Shown: positions 1 through 7,877, numbered from the stretch's first letter. The stretch is 33,847 nucleotides of DNA from Flavobacteria bacterium RIFCSPLOWO2_12_FULL_35_11 (GCA_001800975.1 MGWK01000003.1:1-33847); one strand, 5' to 3'. Notes: generated from the letters alone by a model not told the origin. Numbers and translations are program-made.

Positions 1-1
1 C

Positions 2-199
2 ATATTGATGGCAGTTCCCCTAAGGCACATGTTTAAACAGCCCTATTTGGCACGCGCTTTTTTGGGATCGTTTTTGATTTTTTGGTTTTTGACCATCAAC
101 CATTCCGCCATGCGTATCGCATTTCCGGGCTTTATTTACGGACTTAGTGTAGCAGTGATTACGTTTAAAGGACTTGATGAGGAAGAAAGTGGGTTATGA
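2..199 (+). CDS. C-terminal fragment of a membrane protein, possibly O-antigen/EPS polymerase (partial, 5' end outside window)
   Basis: The reading frame is open to the left edge, so this is the last ~65 residues of a longer gene. The visible part has one hydrophobic stretch rich in Phe/Leu/Ile (around FLGSFLIFWFL), a short basic turn, a second weaker hydrophobic segment (FPGFIYGLSVAVI), and a short acidic tail (DEEESGL). This fits the end of a polytopic inner-membrane protein. It lies directly upstream of a glycosyltransferase cassette, where Wzy-type polymerases or O-antigen ligases are common. That assignment is inference from position and hydrophobicity; no diagnostic motif is visible. 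The internal TTG/ATG codons near position 5 are not credible starts. Confidence 0.6.
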   Translation: MLMAVPLRHMFKQPYLARAFLGSFLIFWFLTINHSAMRIAFPGFIYGLSVAVITFKGLDEEESGL

Positions 200-220
200 G
201 TTATAAGTTATTAGTTAATC

Positions 221-312
221 TCGATTAACTCCCCTCTCGAGAGGGGCTAGGGGTGTGTAAAAAAACATGAGAAAAAAATAAAAAATTAATAAAAACCGGT
301 CAACACCAATTA
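221..312. repeat. Dispersed hairpin repeat, copy 1
   Basis: The core is a perfect palindrome (CCCCTCTCGAGAGGGG, 231-246), followed by CTAGGGGTGTGTAAA, an A-rich stretch, and GGTCAACACCAATTA. The same order of blocks recurs at 3521-3606 and 27043-27130, with an interrupted copy at 3631-3860 and a decayed relative at 9668-9720. It lies between the partial membrane gene and the GT4 gene and carries no ORF. Confidence 0.75.
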
Positions 313-359
313 TGAAAGTGTAGATTGAAACTTGGAACCTGAAACATGAAATTTGAAAT

Positions 360-1379
360 TTGAAAAAAATAGTCTACATAGGAAACAACCTGGCTGAAAA
401 ATCAAACTACCATTCCGCGATGGCTGCCTTAACGAAGCTATTGCAAAAGGAAGGCCATTCAGTCATTTGTTCCTCTGATAAAACCAATAAATACAGTCGA
501 TTGCTGGCGATGTGTTACACCATCATAAAGTATAGAAAAACAACAGAGGTGGTGCTTATCGACACCTTTAGCACGTCAAACTTTTATTACGCGCTCATCA
601 CATCTCAATTGGCCAGGATTTTATCATTGAAATACATCACCATTCTGCATGGCGGCAACTTGCCTTACAGACTAAAACATTCCGAATTTTTTTCCATACT
701 GATTTTTAAATATGCGTATCAAAATGTGAGTCCGTCTTTGTATCTGGCGCATGAATTCAAGAAATACAATTTTGAAACTGGGTACATTCCCAACACGATT
801 CCAATCGCGGAAATTCCTTTTAAATTGCGCACTTTATTGGAGCCTAAATTATTGTGGGTGAGGGCTTTTGACCAAATTTACAATCCCGAAATGGCCGTTA
901 AAGTGCTTGCCTTATTAAAAACAACCCACGAAAATGCAAGTTTGTGCATGGTGGGTCCCGACAAAGATGGTTCATTAAACCAGGTAAAAGCGCTGGCAAA
1001 ACAATTAGGGGTCGCCGACAGCGTAATCTTTACGGGCGTGTTGCCAAAAGAACAATGGCACCAATTGTCGGTAAACTATGATATTTTTATCAATACCACC
1101 AACATAGACAATATGCCGGTAAGCGTAGTAGAGGCGATGGCTTTGGGTTTGCCCATAGTTTCCACCAATGCGGGCGGATTACCGTATTTGATAGAAAACG
1201 GGGTGGACGGACTCCTAATTCCTTTGAATGCCGAAAATAAAATGGCGGAAGCCATAGAATCCTTGCTCAACAATTCGGAAAAAGCGGGGGGGATGTCCAA
1301 AAATGCCCGTGAAAAGGCGGAGAAATTCGATGGAAACAGCGTGAAAACACAATGGCATAAATTATTGGAAAATGTTTAA
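360..1379 (+). CDS. Glycosyltransferase family 4 (GT-B fold)
   Basis: This 339-residue cytosolic enzyme probably transfers a sugar from a nucleotide-sugar donor to a lipid-linked glycan intermediate. Residues 1-160 form the acceptor half, with an HGGNLPYRL stretch near 97. From ~165 the donor half follows the GT1/GT4 pattern: LWVRAFDQIYNPEMA, then VGPDKDG, then FTGVLPKEQW. The E-x7-E-type nucleotide-sugar site is at SVVEAMALGLPIVSTNAGG followed by GLPYLIENG. The start used is TTG at 360, because no in-frame ATG gives the beta-strand opening KKIVYIGNN; it follows the dispersed repeat. Its stop overlaps the next gene by 8 bp (ATG inside AATGTTTAA), a mark of an operon. The donor and acceptor cannot be told from the sequence. 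Confidence 0.9.
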   Translation: MKKIVYIGNNLAEKSNYHSAMAALTKLLQKEGHSVICSSDKTNKYSRLLAMCYTIIKYRKTTEVVLIDTFSTSNFYYALITSQLARILSLKYITILHGGNLPYRLKHSEFFSILIFKYAYQNVSPSLYLAHEFKKYNFETGYIPNTIPIAEIPFKLRTLLEPKLLWVRAFDQIYNPEMAVKVLALLKTTHENASLCMVGPDKDGSLNQVKALAKQLGVADSVIFTGVLPKEQWHQLSVNYDIFINTTNIDNMPVSVVEAMALGLPIVSTNAGGLPYLIENGVDGLLIPLNAENKMAEAIESLLNNSEKAGGMSKNAREKAEKFDGNSVKTQWHKLLENV

Positions 1380-2655
1380 AGGAATCTTTAAAATCGGCCA
1401 GCGATTAAGGAATCCATCCTTAACAACTTGGTTTCATTTTCTGAAAGCATCGGAAACCTGGCCCTTGGCTTCTTTGGAAGCCTATCAATTGAAAAAATTG
1501 AAGGAATTGGTGGCGGTTGCTTATGCAAACTCAGCCTATTATAAAAATATTTTTGAGGCATTGGGGATGAAGCCATCCGATATCCGATCGCTAGAGGATC
1601 TTAAAAAGTTGCCCATCACCACCAAGTCAGATTTGTTGGTTTACAATAAAGAAATTCATACCAACCTTACTTTTAAAAAACTTTTTCAGGCAAATACCTC
1701 AGGAACTTCAGGGGAATCCTTAAAATTTAACAGGGAAGAATTGGCCGACTCCTTTAACCGGGCGTCCATTTATAGAGGATATTCCTGGTACAACGTAAAT
1801 CCGTGGGAGCGCAATGGCTATTTTTGGGGCTATAATTTTTCAGAAATGGCGGTGCTTAAAATAAGGATTTTGGACAGTTTGCAAAATCGGTTCAGAATTT
1901 TCAATTACAGGAAAGAATCCATCGATTTTTTTATAAAAAAGCTTAAAAATGCCAAATACCTGCACGGCTATTCTTCCATGGTTTATGAAACGGCAAAAAT
2001 AACCAACAGCCTAAATTTGGAGAAACCTTCAAACTTAAAAATGGTTAAAGGCACTTCAGAAAAAATATTTGAGGCCTATCAGGAAGAAATCCAAAAGGCA
2101 TTCGGGCAAAGAATGATCAGTGAATATGGGGCCGCCGAAACAGGAATTATCGCTTATGAGTGCCCTAAAGGAAAGATGCACCTTAATATGGAAGGGGTGA
2201 TTGTGGAAGAAATTGACCATGAAATTGTGGTGACCAATCTGCAGATGCAGGCCTTTCCCATCATTCGCTATAAATTGGGTGATTATATTAAGTTGGCGAC
2301 AAAAACCGCAACGTGCGAATGCGGCATGCAACATTTAATTATTGAAGAGGTAACAGGACGTATTGGGCAGCCGGTTTATGGTAAAATCAATACCTATCCC
2401 AGCCTCTATTTTTATTATATCTTTAAAAACTTGGCGACCAAACAGGGGTTACTGTTAACCTATCAGGTGGTTCAGGAGGAAAAAGGGAAATTATTTTTTT
2501 TGATAGAACAACCTTTAGATGACAGGCAATTAAACTATTTGGAAAATGAAATTGGGGTTTATTTTAAAGAGGATATGGAATTTAAAATTGAACATTCACA
2601 AAATTTATCGACTCCCAATAAAAAACTAAAAAGTTTTATTTCTAATATTGCATAA
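1372..2655 (+). CDS. PaaK/CapK-like AMP-forming enzyme of a polysaccharide locus
   Basis: This 427-residue protein belongs to the phenylacetate-CoA ligase-like branch of the ANL superfamily that is often encoded inside capsule and exopolysaccharide clusters (CapK type). The phosphate-binding loop TSGTSGE is at 109-115, and the adenine/acyl-pocket motif EYGAAETG at 251-258. The hinge-proximal RYKLGD is at 299-304, followed by the short CxC segment typical of the PaaK branch (TCECG), and a C-terminal lid ending in NKKLKSF. It overlaps the GT4 gene upstream and abuts the GT2 gene downstream (stop TAA directly followed by ATG). Family members adenylate a carboxylate. In this context the inferred job is activating an acyl or amino-acid group that decorates the glycan; the substrate is unknown. 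Confidence 0.88.
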   Translation: MFKGIFKIGQRLRNPSLTTWFHFLKASETWPLASLEAYQLKKLKELVAVAYANSAYYKNIFEALGMKPSDIRSLEDLKKLPITTKSDLLVYNKEIHTNLTFKKLFQANTSGTSGESLKFNREELADSFNRASIYRGYSWYNVNPWERNGYFWGYNFSEMAVLKIRILDSLQNRFRIFNYRKESIDFFIKKLKNAKYLHGYSSMVYETAKITNSLNLEKPSNLKMVKGTSEKIFEAYQEEIQKAFGQRMISEYGAAETGIIAYECPKGKMHLNMEGVIVEEIDHEIVVTNLQMQAFPIIRYKLGDYIKLATKTATCECGMQHLIIEEVTGRIGQPVYGKINTYPSLYFYYIFKNLATKQGLLLTYQVVQEEKGKLFFLIEQPLDDRQLNYLENEIGVYFKEDMEFKIEHSQNLSTPNKKLKSFISNIA

Positions 2656-3417
2656 ATGAATCCATTGGTATCCATCATAACGCCCTGCTTTAATGGGGCA
2701 GATTTTATAGCAGAAACCATCCGGTCGGTGCAAAATCAGACTTTTACAGATTGGGAATGGTTTATTGTGGACGATTTTTCAAAAGACGCCACTGTTTCCA
2801 TCATTGCTGAATATTCGCAAAATGATGCCCGAATTAAACTGTTGCCGCTTAAAAAAAACGCAGGGGCGGCCGTTGCCCGTAATATGGGAATTGCCTTGGC
2901 CAAAGGAAAATATATGACTTTTATTGATGCGGATGATGTGTGGTCGCATCGGTTTTTAGCCGAGAATGTTGCAAGAATCGCGCAATCGGAAGGCTTTTTG
3001 TGCGCCTCTTATGAAATGTACGACGTTTCTCTAAAGCTAAAATTAGGGGAATTGAGAGTGCCTGAATACGCCACCTATGCGGCAATTTTAAAAACGAACA
3101 CCATCAGTTGTTTAACGGCATTTATAGATATTTCACGTTTGGGAAAAGAATTCATGCCCGAAATAAAATACCGTCAGGATATGGGGCTGTGGTTAAAATA
3201 CTTGAAAAAAATAAATAGGGTGGAAGGCATTCAGGAAAGCCTGGCCATTTACAGAATTCGAAAGCAATCACTGTCCGGCAACAAAGTAAATTTGTTGAAA
3301 CATCAGTGGGCTTTTTACCGGGATGTTGAAAATCTATCCGTATTAAAATCATCTTATTATTTTACCCTTTGGATGTATTACGGATCAAAAAAATACTGGT
3401 TGCTTAAAAAAAGTTAA
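2656..3417 (+). CDS. Glycosyltransferase family 2 (GT-A fold)
   Basis: This 253-residue enzyme opens with the family hallmark PLVSIITPCFNGADFIAE, followed by the nucleotide-binding VDD at 38-40. The metal/donor-binding DADD is at 91-94 in FIDADDVW. QDMGLWLKYL near residues 175-185 occupies the place of the usual ED-x-x-LW acceptor-side motif. There is no membrane segment, so it acts at the cytosolic face of the inner membrane. It is the last gene of the three-gene cassette: its ATG follows the upstream stop without a gap. Downstream lies repeat-rich DNA, so the transcript probably ends there. The sugar specificity cannot be deduced. Confidence 0.92.
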   Translation: MNPLVSIITPCFNGADFIAETIRSVQNQTFTDWEWFIVDDFSKDATVSIIAEYSQNDARIKLLPLKKNAGAAVARNMGIALAKGKYMTFIDADDVWSHRFLAENVARIAQSEGFLCASYEMYDVSLKLKLGELRVPEYATYAAILKTNTISCLTAFIDISRLGKEFMPEIKYRQDMGLWLKYLKKINRVEGIQESLAIYRIRKQSLSGNKVNLLKHQWAFYRDVENLSVLKSSYYFTLWMYYGSKKYWLLKKS

Positions 3418-3520
3418 AAGTTAAAAGCCTAATTTGTTATAAGTTAAATGTTGAAAAGTTAAAAGCCTGCTTGCCATAGTTAGGTTAATAGTTAAAAACA
3501 TGAACTTAGAAGTATACATA

Positions 3521-3606
3521 AAATTCCCCTCTTGAGAGGGGTTAGGGGTGTGTAAAGAACATGAAGAGGAAAATAATTAATAGATACAAGTCAACACTAA
3601 TCAGGG
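3521..3606. repeat. Dispersed hairpin repeat, copy 2
   Basis: The hairpin CCCCTCTTGAGAGGGG (3527-3542) is followed by TTAGGGGTGTGTAAA, an A-rich stretch with CATGA, and AAGTCAACACTAATCA. It matches copies 1 and 4 block for block. It sits in a 567-bp gene-free stretch (3418-3984) that also holds runs of AGTTAAAAG (3410-3475), copy 3, the MITE-like element and a promoter. No ORF is visible in that stretch. Confidence 0.75.
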
Positions 3607-3630
3607 AAGCCAAAGCTCAAATTCACCACA

Positions 3631-3860
3631 ATTAACTCCCCTCTTGAGAAGCCTGTCCCGTTTTTAGAACGGGAGGGTTATGGGCAATGTCATTAAGTTA
3701 AGACTTTGATGCTCTTTTTTTGTCCTTCCGAGGCATGAGGAATCTCATAATGGTTAGCTAGTTTGATGTGATTTCTCCTTTGTCGGAATGACAAATATCC
3801 TTAACTTAATGACATTGGGGTTAGGGGTGTGTAAAAAACATGAAAAATAATAGTAATTAA
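3631..3860. repeat. Dispersed hairpin repeat, copy 3, interrupted
   Basis: The left part (ATTAACTCCCCTCTTGAGA, 3631-3649) and the right part (GGGGTTAGGGGTGTGTAAA, from 3817) are the two halves of the repeat seen intact at 3521-3606. About 165 bp separate them. That insert holds a short hairpin (TCCCGTTTTTAGAACGGGA, about 3656-3674) and then a palindromic element. Confidence 0.65.
3685..3817. mobile_element. MITE-like palindromic element, non-coding
   Basis: This 133-bp element is bounded by perfect 18-bp inverted repeats (CAATGTCATTAAGTTAAG at 3685-3702 and its reverse complement at 3800-3817). Inside, TTTGTCCTTCCGAGGCATGA and its imperfect complement (ending GTCGGAATGACAAA) extend the palindrome, so the whole unit could fold into one long hairpin. 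The inner arm resembles the GTCATTCCGA-type palindromes that I recall as being scattered through Bacteroidota genomes. It has no coding capacity; any mobility would depend on a transposase elsewhere. Confidence 0.6.
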
Positions 3861-3915
3861 CAATCAAAAATCCAAAATTTTGCGTAGCACAGGCAATTAT
3901 TTTGCAAACCAATCG

Positions 3916-3947
3916 TTAGAATTTTGTAAAAAATTAGCATAACTTTG
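3916..3947 (+). promoter_or_regulatory. Promoter of the sugar transferase gene
   Basis: An exact Bacteroidota -7 box TAACTTTG (3940-3947, consensus TAnnTTTG) has a TTA at 3916-3918, 21 nt upstream, as a weak -33 element. Transcription would start near 3954, giving a leader of about 30 nt before the ATG at 3985. Confidence 0.55.
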
Positions 3948-3984
3948 ACTGCTGCTTAAATGAAAAAGAAAATAACGATTTTAA

Positions 3985-5370
3985 ATGCACGCTGAAAAAT
4001 TTTACTTCAACATTTCTGAACGCCGCTTATATTTACGCGTTCTTGATATTGGTTTTATGTTGCTGGGCTTATATGTGCTTAATAATTTTTTTAAATTCGA
4101 CTATTTTAATTTTTCAAGTCCAAGCTGTAATTTATGGATTTCAACGTTAATAATTTACCTGTTGGTATTTGGGGAAATTTTTGAAATGTACGATCTGAAG
4201 GTTGCCAGCGACAAGTATTTAACCTTAAGAAGCACCGTAATTACCGTATTTTTCGCCACGTTATTTTATGTATTTACGCCTGTAATTTCTCCGATATTGC
4301 CTACGAACAGGTTGCAGTTGGCATATTTTTCGCTGACTTTGCTTTTTTCGATTCTTCTGAATAGATTATTTTACATACAGTTGATATTTTCTCCACGTTT
4401 TCTTAAAAATATATTGTTGGTTGCCGATAGTTCCCAATTGGCAGGCTTGGTTACCGCCATTCAAAATAAGAGCGCGAATCGCATTGTGGCGGTTGTGTCA
4501 GATGCTGCGATGGCTGATGATGACAAAATATCTTTTATTGCTGTTTCTGACGCCAATTTGGAAGAGATTGTAAAAGAAGAAGGCATCAATGAAATTGTTA
4601 TTTCCTCAAATAATCTTCAATTTATAACCCCGGAATTAAACAACCAACTTATTTTGTTGTTTGAAAAAGGCATGGCAATCAGAAGTGCCGATAATTTTAT
4701 TGAAGATGAAACCCATCGCATCTCAGAAACAAAATTAACCACCGATTTTTACAATTATTTTACCTTCAGCAAAAGCCATCAGAACAATTTATATCTGGCA
4801 TTCAGGCGTGTTTTGGACATATTGTTTTCACTTATTGGAATTTTAATTTTTATCTTGTTGATACCGTTCATTTTTGTGGGCAACCTGATTGCGAATAAAG
4901 GATCTTTGTTATACACCCAAAAAAGGGTGGGCAAAAAAGGAAAAAAATTCAAGATCATTAAATTCAGGACCATGGTTGAAAATGCAGAGGAAAACGGTGC
5001 GGAATGGGCGAAGAAAAATGACAGTCGCGTAACTGCTTTTGGCAGAATTCTAAGAAAAAGCAGGATGGATGAAATTCCGCAGTTCATCAATGTTTTAAAA
5101 GGCGACATGAGTTTGATTGGTCCGCGTCCGGAAAGGCCTGAATTTGTGAGGATGTTGGCAAAGGAACTTCCTTTTTATACCATACGTCACGTGGTAAAAC
5201 CAGGATTATCAGGCTGGGCGCAAGTGATGTATCCCTATGCGCATTCTGTGGACGACCAGCATAAAAAATTAATGTACGACCTGTATTACATTAAAGAGCG
5301 AAATTTATTGATGGATTTAAAAATCGTCATCAAAACCATCAGCACCATCTTATTCTTCAGGGGAACCTAA
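3985..5370 (+). CDS. Polyprenyl-phosphate sugar-phosphate transferase (exopolysaccharide initiating enzyme)
   Basis: This 461-residue inner-membrane protein of the WbaP/WcaJ type would move a hexose-1-phosphate from a UDP-sugar to undecaprenyl phosphate, the first step of glycan repeat-unit assembly. Four hydrophobic segments lie before residue ~131, then comes a soluble Rossmann-like domain (~140-245). A fifth hydrophobic segment (~272-303) is followed by the catalytic domain. That domain shows KRVGKKGKKFKIIKFRTM (313-330), the catalytic Asp-Glu pair in RMDEIPQF (D362, E363), GPRPERPEF (379-387) and PGLSGWAQV (406-414). Its length is normal for the family. It has its own promoter and stands apart from the cassette upstream, so it may serve whatever glycan that cassette builds. 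Confidence 0.93.
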   Translation: MHAEKFYFNISERRLYLRVLDIGFMLLGLYVLNNFFKFDYFNFSSPSCNLWISTLIIYLLVFGEIFEMYDLKVASDKYLTLRSTVITVFFATLFYVFTPVISPILPTNRLQLAYFSLTLLFSILLNRLFYIQLIFSPRFLKNILLVADSSQLAGLVTAIQNKSANRIVAVVSDAAMADDDKISFIAVSDANLEEIVKEEGINEIVISSNNLQFITPELNNQLILLFEKGMAIRSADNFIEDETHRISETKLTTDFYNYFTFSKSHQNNLYLAFRRVLDILFSLIGILIFILLIPFIFVGNLIANKGSLLYTQKRVGKKGKKFKIIKFRTMVENAEENGAEWAKKNDSRVTAFGRILRKSRMDEIPQFINVLKGDMSLIGPRPERPEFVRMLAKELPFYTIRHVVKPGLSGWAQVMYPYAHSVDDQHKKLMYDLYYIKERNLLMDLKIVIKTISTILFFRGT

Positions 5371-5373
5371 ATA

Positions 5374-5434
5374 ATGTTATATGTTGATATGTTAAGTCTA
5401 CAACCAATAACAATTAACATATAACGTATAACAT
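5374..5434. terminator. Bidirectional hairpin between convergent genes
   Basis: The arms are about ATGTTATATGTTGATATGTTA (from 5374) and TTAACATATAACGTATAACAT (5414-5434), imperfectly complementary and AT-rich. They fill the 73-bp gap between two convergent genes. The stem has no GC core, so termination strength is uncertain. Confidence 0.5.
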
Positions 5435-5443
5435 ATAATTTAG

Positions 5444-7030
5444 TTAAAATTCGCTGGTAAAGTGCAGCTTCACGTTTGGATATTTATCCTGGGTCATTTG
5501 TATGGAAAATGCAGAGTCAGCCAAAAATACCAATTGTCCTTGTTTGTCGTGTGCCAGATAGCGTTGTTTTACCCGTTTAAAATCTTTGAATTCTTCGCTT
5601 TTCGGATCTTTAGGATCCACCCAGCAGGCCTTGTGCACGTGTAAATTTTCATAACTGCATTTTGCCCCGTATTCATGTTCCAATCGGTATTGGATCACTT
5701 CATATTGCAACGCGCCAACAGTTCCGATAACTTTTCGGCCATTAAGCTCTAAGGTAAATAACTGCGCCACGCCTTCATCCATCAATTGATCCAATCCTTT
5801 GAATAATTGTTTCGATTTCATGGGGTCGGCATTGTTTACATAACGGAAATGTTCCGGCGAAAAACTAGGAACACCTTTAAAGTTCAGTACTTCGCCTTCG
5901 GTTAAAGTATCCCCGATTTTAAAGTTTCCGGTATCGGGTAGCCCAACAATGTCTCCCGGGAAAGATTCTTCAACAATTTCCTTTTTTTCGGCAAAAAAGG
6001 CATTCGGACTTGAAAATTTGAATTTTTTATTCAACCGCACATGCAAATAAGGGACATTTCGTTTAAAAGTACCCGAGACAATTTTAACGAAAGCCAGGCG
6101 GTTTCGGTGATTGGGGTCCATATTGGCGTGGATTTTAAAAACAAATCCGGTAAGCGTTTCTTCTTTGGAGTCCACCAAACGGATATCGGCCATTTTTGGT
6201 TGCGGCGATGGGGCAATTTCAATGAAACAATCAAGCAATTCTTTAACCCCAAAATTGTTTAGGGCCGAACCGAAAAACACAGGTTGCAGGTTGCCGCTTA
6301 AATAGGCGTTTTTATCAAAATCTGGGTACACTTCCCTTAAAATTTCCAATTCATCGCGCAAGGTATTTGCGGCTTTCTCGCCTATAATATGGTCCAGTTC
6401 CGGCGTGGAAATATCGGTCAGCTCAATTCCTTTGGAAACGGTTTGTTTGTGGTCGCCCGAAAACAGGTTTATTTTCTTTTCGTAAATATTGTAAATGCCC
6501 TTAAAATCGTAGCCCATTCCAATAGGGAAACTCAAAGGCGTCACGGTCAAACCCAATTTTTGTTCCACTTCATCCAGCAAATCGAAAGCGTCTTTTCCCT
6601 CGCGATCCATTTTGTTGATAAAAACGATGATGGGGATTTTGCGCATTCTGCACACTTCCACCAGCTTTTCAGTTTGCTCTTCAACCCCTTTCGCCACGTC
6701 AATCACCACAATAACGCTGTCAACCGCAGTCAGTGTCCTAAAAGTGTCCTCGGCAAAATCCTTGTGCCCGGGCGTGTCTAAAATATTAATTTTTTTCCCT
6801 TTATAATTAAAAGCCAATACAGAAGTGGCCACAGAAATTCCCCTTTGGCGTTCAATTTCCATAAAATCGGAAGTGGCGCCTTTCTTGATCTTGTTGCTTT
6901 TAACGGCCCCTGCCTCTTGTATGGCGCCCCCAAACAGCAATAATTTCTCGGTTAAGGTGGTTTTTCCCGCATCAGGATGTGAAATGATTCCAAACGTGCG
7001 TCTGCGTTGTATTTCTTCTAAAAAAGTCAT
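5444..7030 (-). CDS. prfC: Peptide chain release factor 3 (RF-3)
   Basis: This translational GTPase removes RF1/RF2 from the ribosome after peptide release. It is 528 residues long, the usual RF3 length. The G1 loop SHPDAGKT is at 17-24, the G3 motif DTPGH at 85-89 and G4 NKMD at 139-142, followed by the RF3-type segment GVEEQTEKLVEVCR and the C-terminal domains ending in KLHFTSEF. The start is ATG at 7030, giving MTFLEEIQRRRTF, which aligns with known RF3 openings. An upstream in-frame TTG at 7051 overlaps the -7 box and would lie outside the transcript. It is a single-gene unit, convergent with the sugar transferase. Confidence 0.96.
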   Translation of the reverse strand: MTFLEEIQRRRTFGIISHPDAGKTTLTEKLLLFGGAIQEAGAVKSNKIKKGATSDFMEIERQRGISVATSVLAFNYKGKKINILDTPGHKDFAEDTFRTLTAVDSVIVVIDVAKGVEEQTEKLVEVCRMRKIPIIVFINKMDREGKDAFDLLDEVEQKLGLTVTPLSFPIGMGYDFKGIYNIYEKKINLFSGDHKQTVSKGIELTDISTPELDHIIGEKAANTLRDELEILREVYPDFDKNAYLSGNLQPVFFGSALNNFGVKELLDCFIEIAPSPQPKMADIRLVDSKEETLTGFVFKIHANMDPNHRNRLAFVKIVSGTFKRNVPYLHVRLNKKFKFSSPNAFFAEKKEIVEESFPGDIVGLPDTGNFKIGDTLTEGEVLNFKGVPSFSPEHFRYVNNADPMKSKQLFKGLDQLMDEGVAQLFTLELNGRKVIGTVGALQYEVIQYRLEHEYGAKCSYENLHVHKACWVDPKDPKSEEFKDFKRVKQRYLAHDKQGQLVFLADSAFSIQMTQDKYPNVKLHFTSEF

Positions 7031-7048
7031 CACTAAAATTTTGAGGTG

Positions 7049-7079
7049 CAAATATATGGCTATTTACACGAATTGCCAA
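7049..7079 (-). promoter_or_regulatory. prfC promoter
   Basis: Read on the minus strand, TTG (7079-7077) is followed after exactly 20 nt by TATATTTG (7056-7049). This is the full Bacteroidota -33/-7 arrangement. The inferred start of transcription near 7042 gives a leader of only about a dozen nucleotides before ATG 7030. Confidence 0.8.
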
Positions 7080-7100
7080 TTAGAATTTACAGGTCTTTTA

Positions 7101-7344
7101 GGTGGGCGTTTCCCTGCGGGTCGCGCTTTTCGCTAAATCTTTTTTTCCGTTTCTCTTCAAAAAAGGATACCACTTCAATCGCTAACGCAAATTGATTTAC
7201 GATTTTTGACTGACGATTTACGACAAAATCTTACAACTTTTTTGCGCTCTTTGTGCATTTCTTTGCGTCCATTGCGGTTAAAAGATATCAGTATTTTGGC
7301 AATTAGCCAATCCAAAATTTGTCACCCTGAGCGCAGTCGAAGGG
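7101..7344. repeat. Gene-free stretch with decayed repeat fragments
   Basis: The 330 bp between prfC and marR hold no gene. Three pieces look like intergenic repeat debris of a kind I recall from other Bacteroidota genomes. They are GGGCGTTTCCCTGCGGG with TCGCGCTTTTCGCT (7104-7134), a TTTGCGCTCTTTGTGCATTT / CTTTGCGTCCATTGCGGTTAA stretch (7241-7281), and GTCACCCTGAGCGCAGTCGA AGGG (7321-7344). The GC-richer first piece stands out from its surroundings. Confidence 0.5.
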
Positions 7345-7381
7345 CAAAATTCAAAATTTATAATTCAAAATCATCAAAGAT

Positions 7382-7828
7382 TTAATCCCTGATTTTATCA
7401 AGCAAATCATTAAGTTGTGCCACTTCTTCAAGCGTTAAATGCTGTATTTTTTGGTCAAGTTCCTTTTCTTGTGTATCAATTTTAGCCAGGGTATCCAATC
7501 CAAGTTGTGTAATTTGAATGTCTTTTTGTCGCCGGTCCTGTTTACATTCCTTTCTGGCCACCAGTTTTTTGGCCAGCATTCTGTCAACAACCCTGCTGAT
7601 GTCCGAGTTTTTGTCGAGCATCCTTTCTTTCAGCAAACCAATGCTTGAGGCGGCCGGATATTGGCCTCTTAAAATGCGAAGCACATTAAATTGTGTAAGG
7701 GACAATTCAAGCGGCTTGATAATTTCCAGCAGTTGTTCGGAAAGATAATTGTGGGTGAAATGTATATTTACCCGTGCTTTCTGATACTCATTGTTGAAGT
7801 TGCTTTTTATTTCGTCCTGAATTTTCAT
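7382..7828 (-). CDS. MarR-family transcriptional regulator
   Basis: This 148-residue winged-helix dimer is of usual MarR length. The dimerisation helix (about 10-40) is followed by the helix-turn-helix region LTQFNVLRILRGQYPAASSI, then LLKERMLDKNSDISRVVDRM as recognition helix. The wing KKLVARKECKQDRRQKDIQIT carries the conserved D-R residues. A C-terminal helix returns to the dimer core. It lies 92 bp downstream of yceI on the same strand, with its own candidate promoter. A 26-bp palindrome upstream of yceI is the most likely operator, so repression of yceI is the natural inference. No ligand-sensing Cys is evident (the single Cys is in the wing), so the inducer cannot be guessed. Confidence 0.92.
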   Translation of the reverse strand: MKIQDEIKSNFNNEYQKARVNIHFTHNYLSEQLLEIIKPLELSLTQFNVLRILRGQYPAASSIGLLKERMLDKNSDISRVVDRMLAKKLVARKECKQDRRQKDIQITQLGLDTLAKIDTQEKELDQKIQHLTLEEVAQLNDLLDKIRD

Positions 7829-7845
7829 GCGCTGTAAAATTTACG

Positions 7846-7877
7846 TAAAAGTACAAAAAAGAACGTGTGAAAATCAA
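7846..7877 (-). promoter_or_regulatory. Candidate marR promoter
   Basis: On the minus strand TTG (7877-7875) is followed after 21 nt by TACTTTTA (7853-7846), one base off the TAnnTTTG consensus. It overlaps the hairpin that follows yceI, so termination of the yceI transcript and initiation of marR share this DNA. Confidence 0.5.

Noticed and set aside
3418-3984. A hidden gene or decayed transposase in the 567-bp gap
   Set aside because: No frame of useful length in any direction; the stretch is explained by repeats, the palindromic element and a promoter.
6389-6781. 130-residue plus-strand frame opposite prfC
   Set aside because: It is antisense to the RF3 G domain, with no promoter and no domain.
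7030-7051. TTG at 7051 as prfC start
   Set aside because: That codon is part of the -7 promoter box and would not be in the mRNA.
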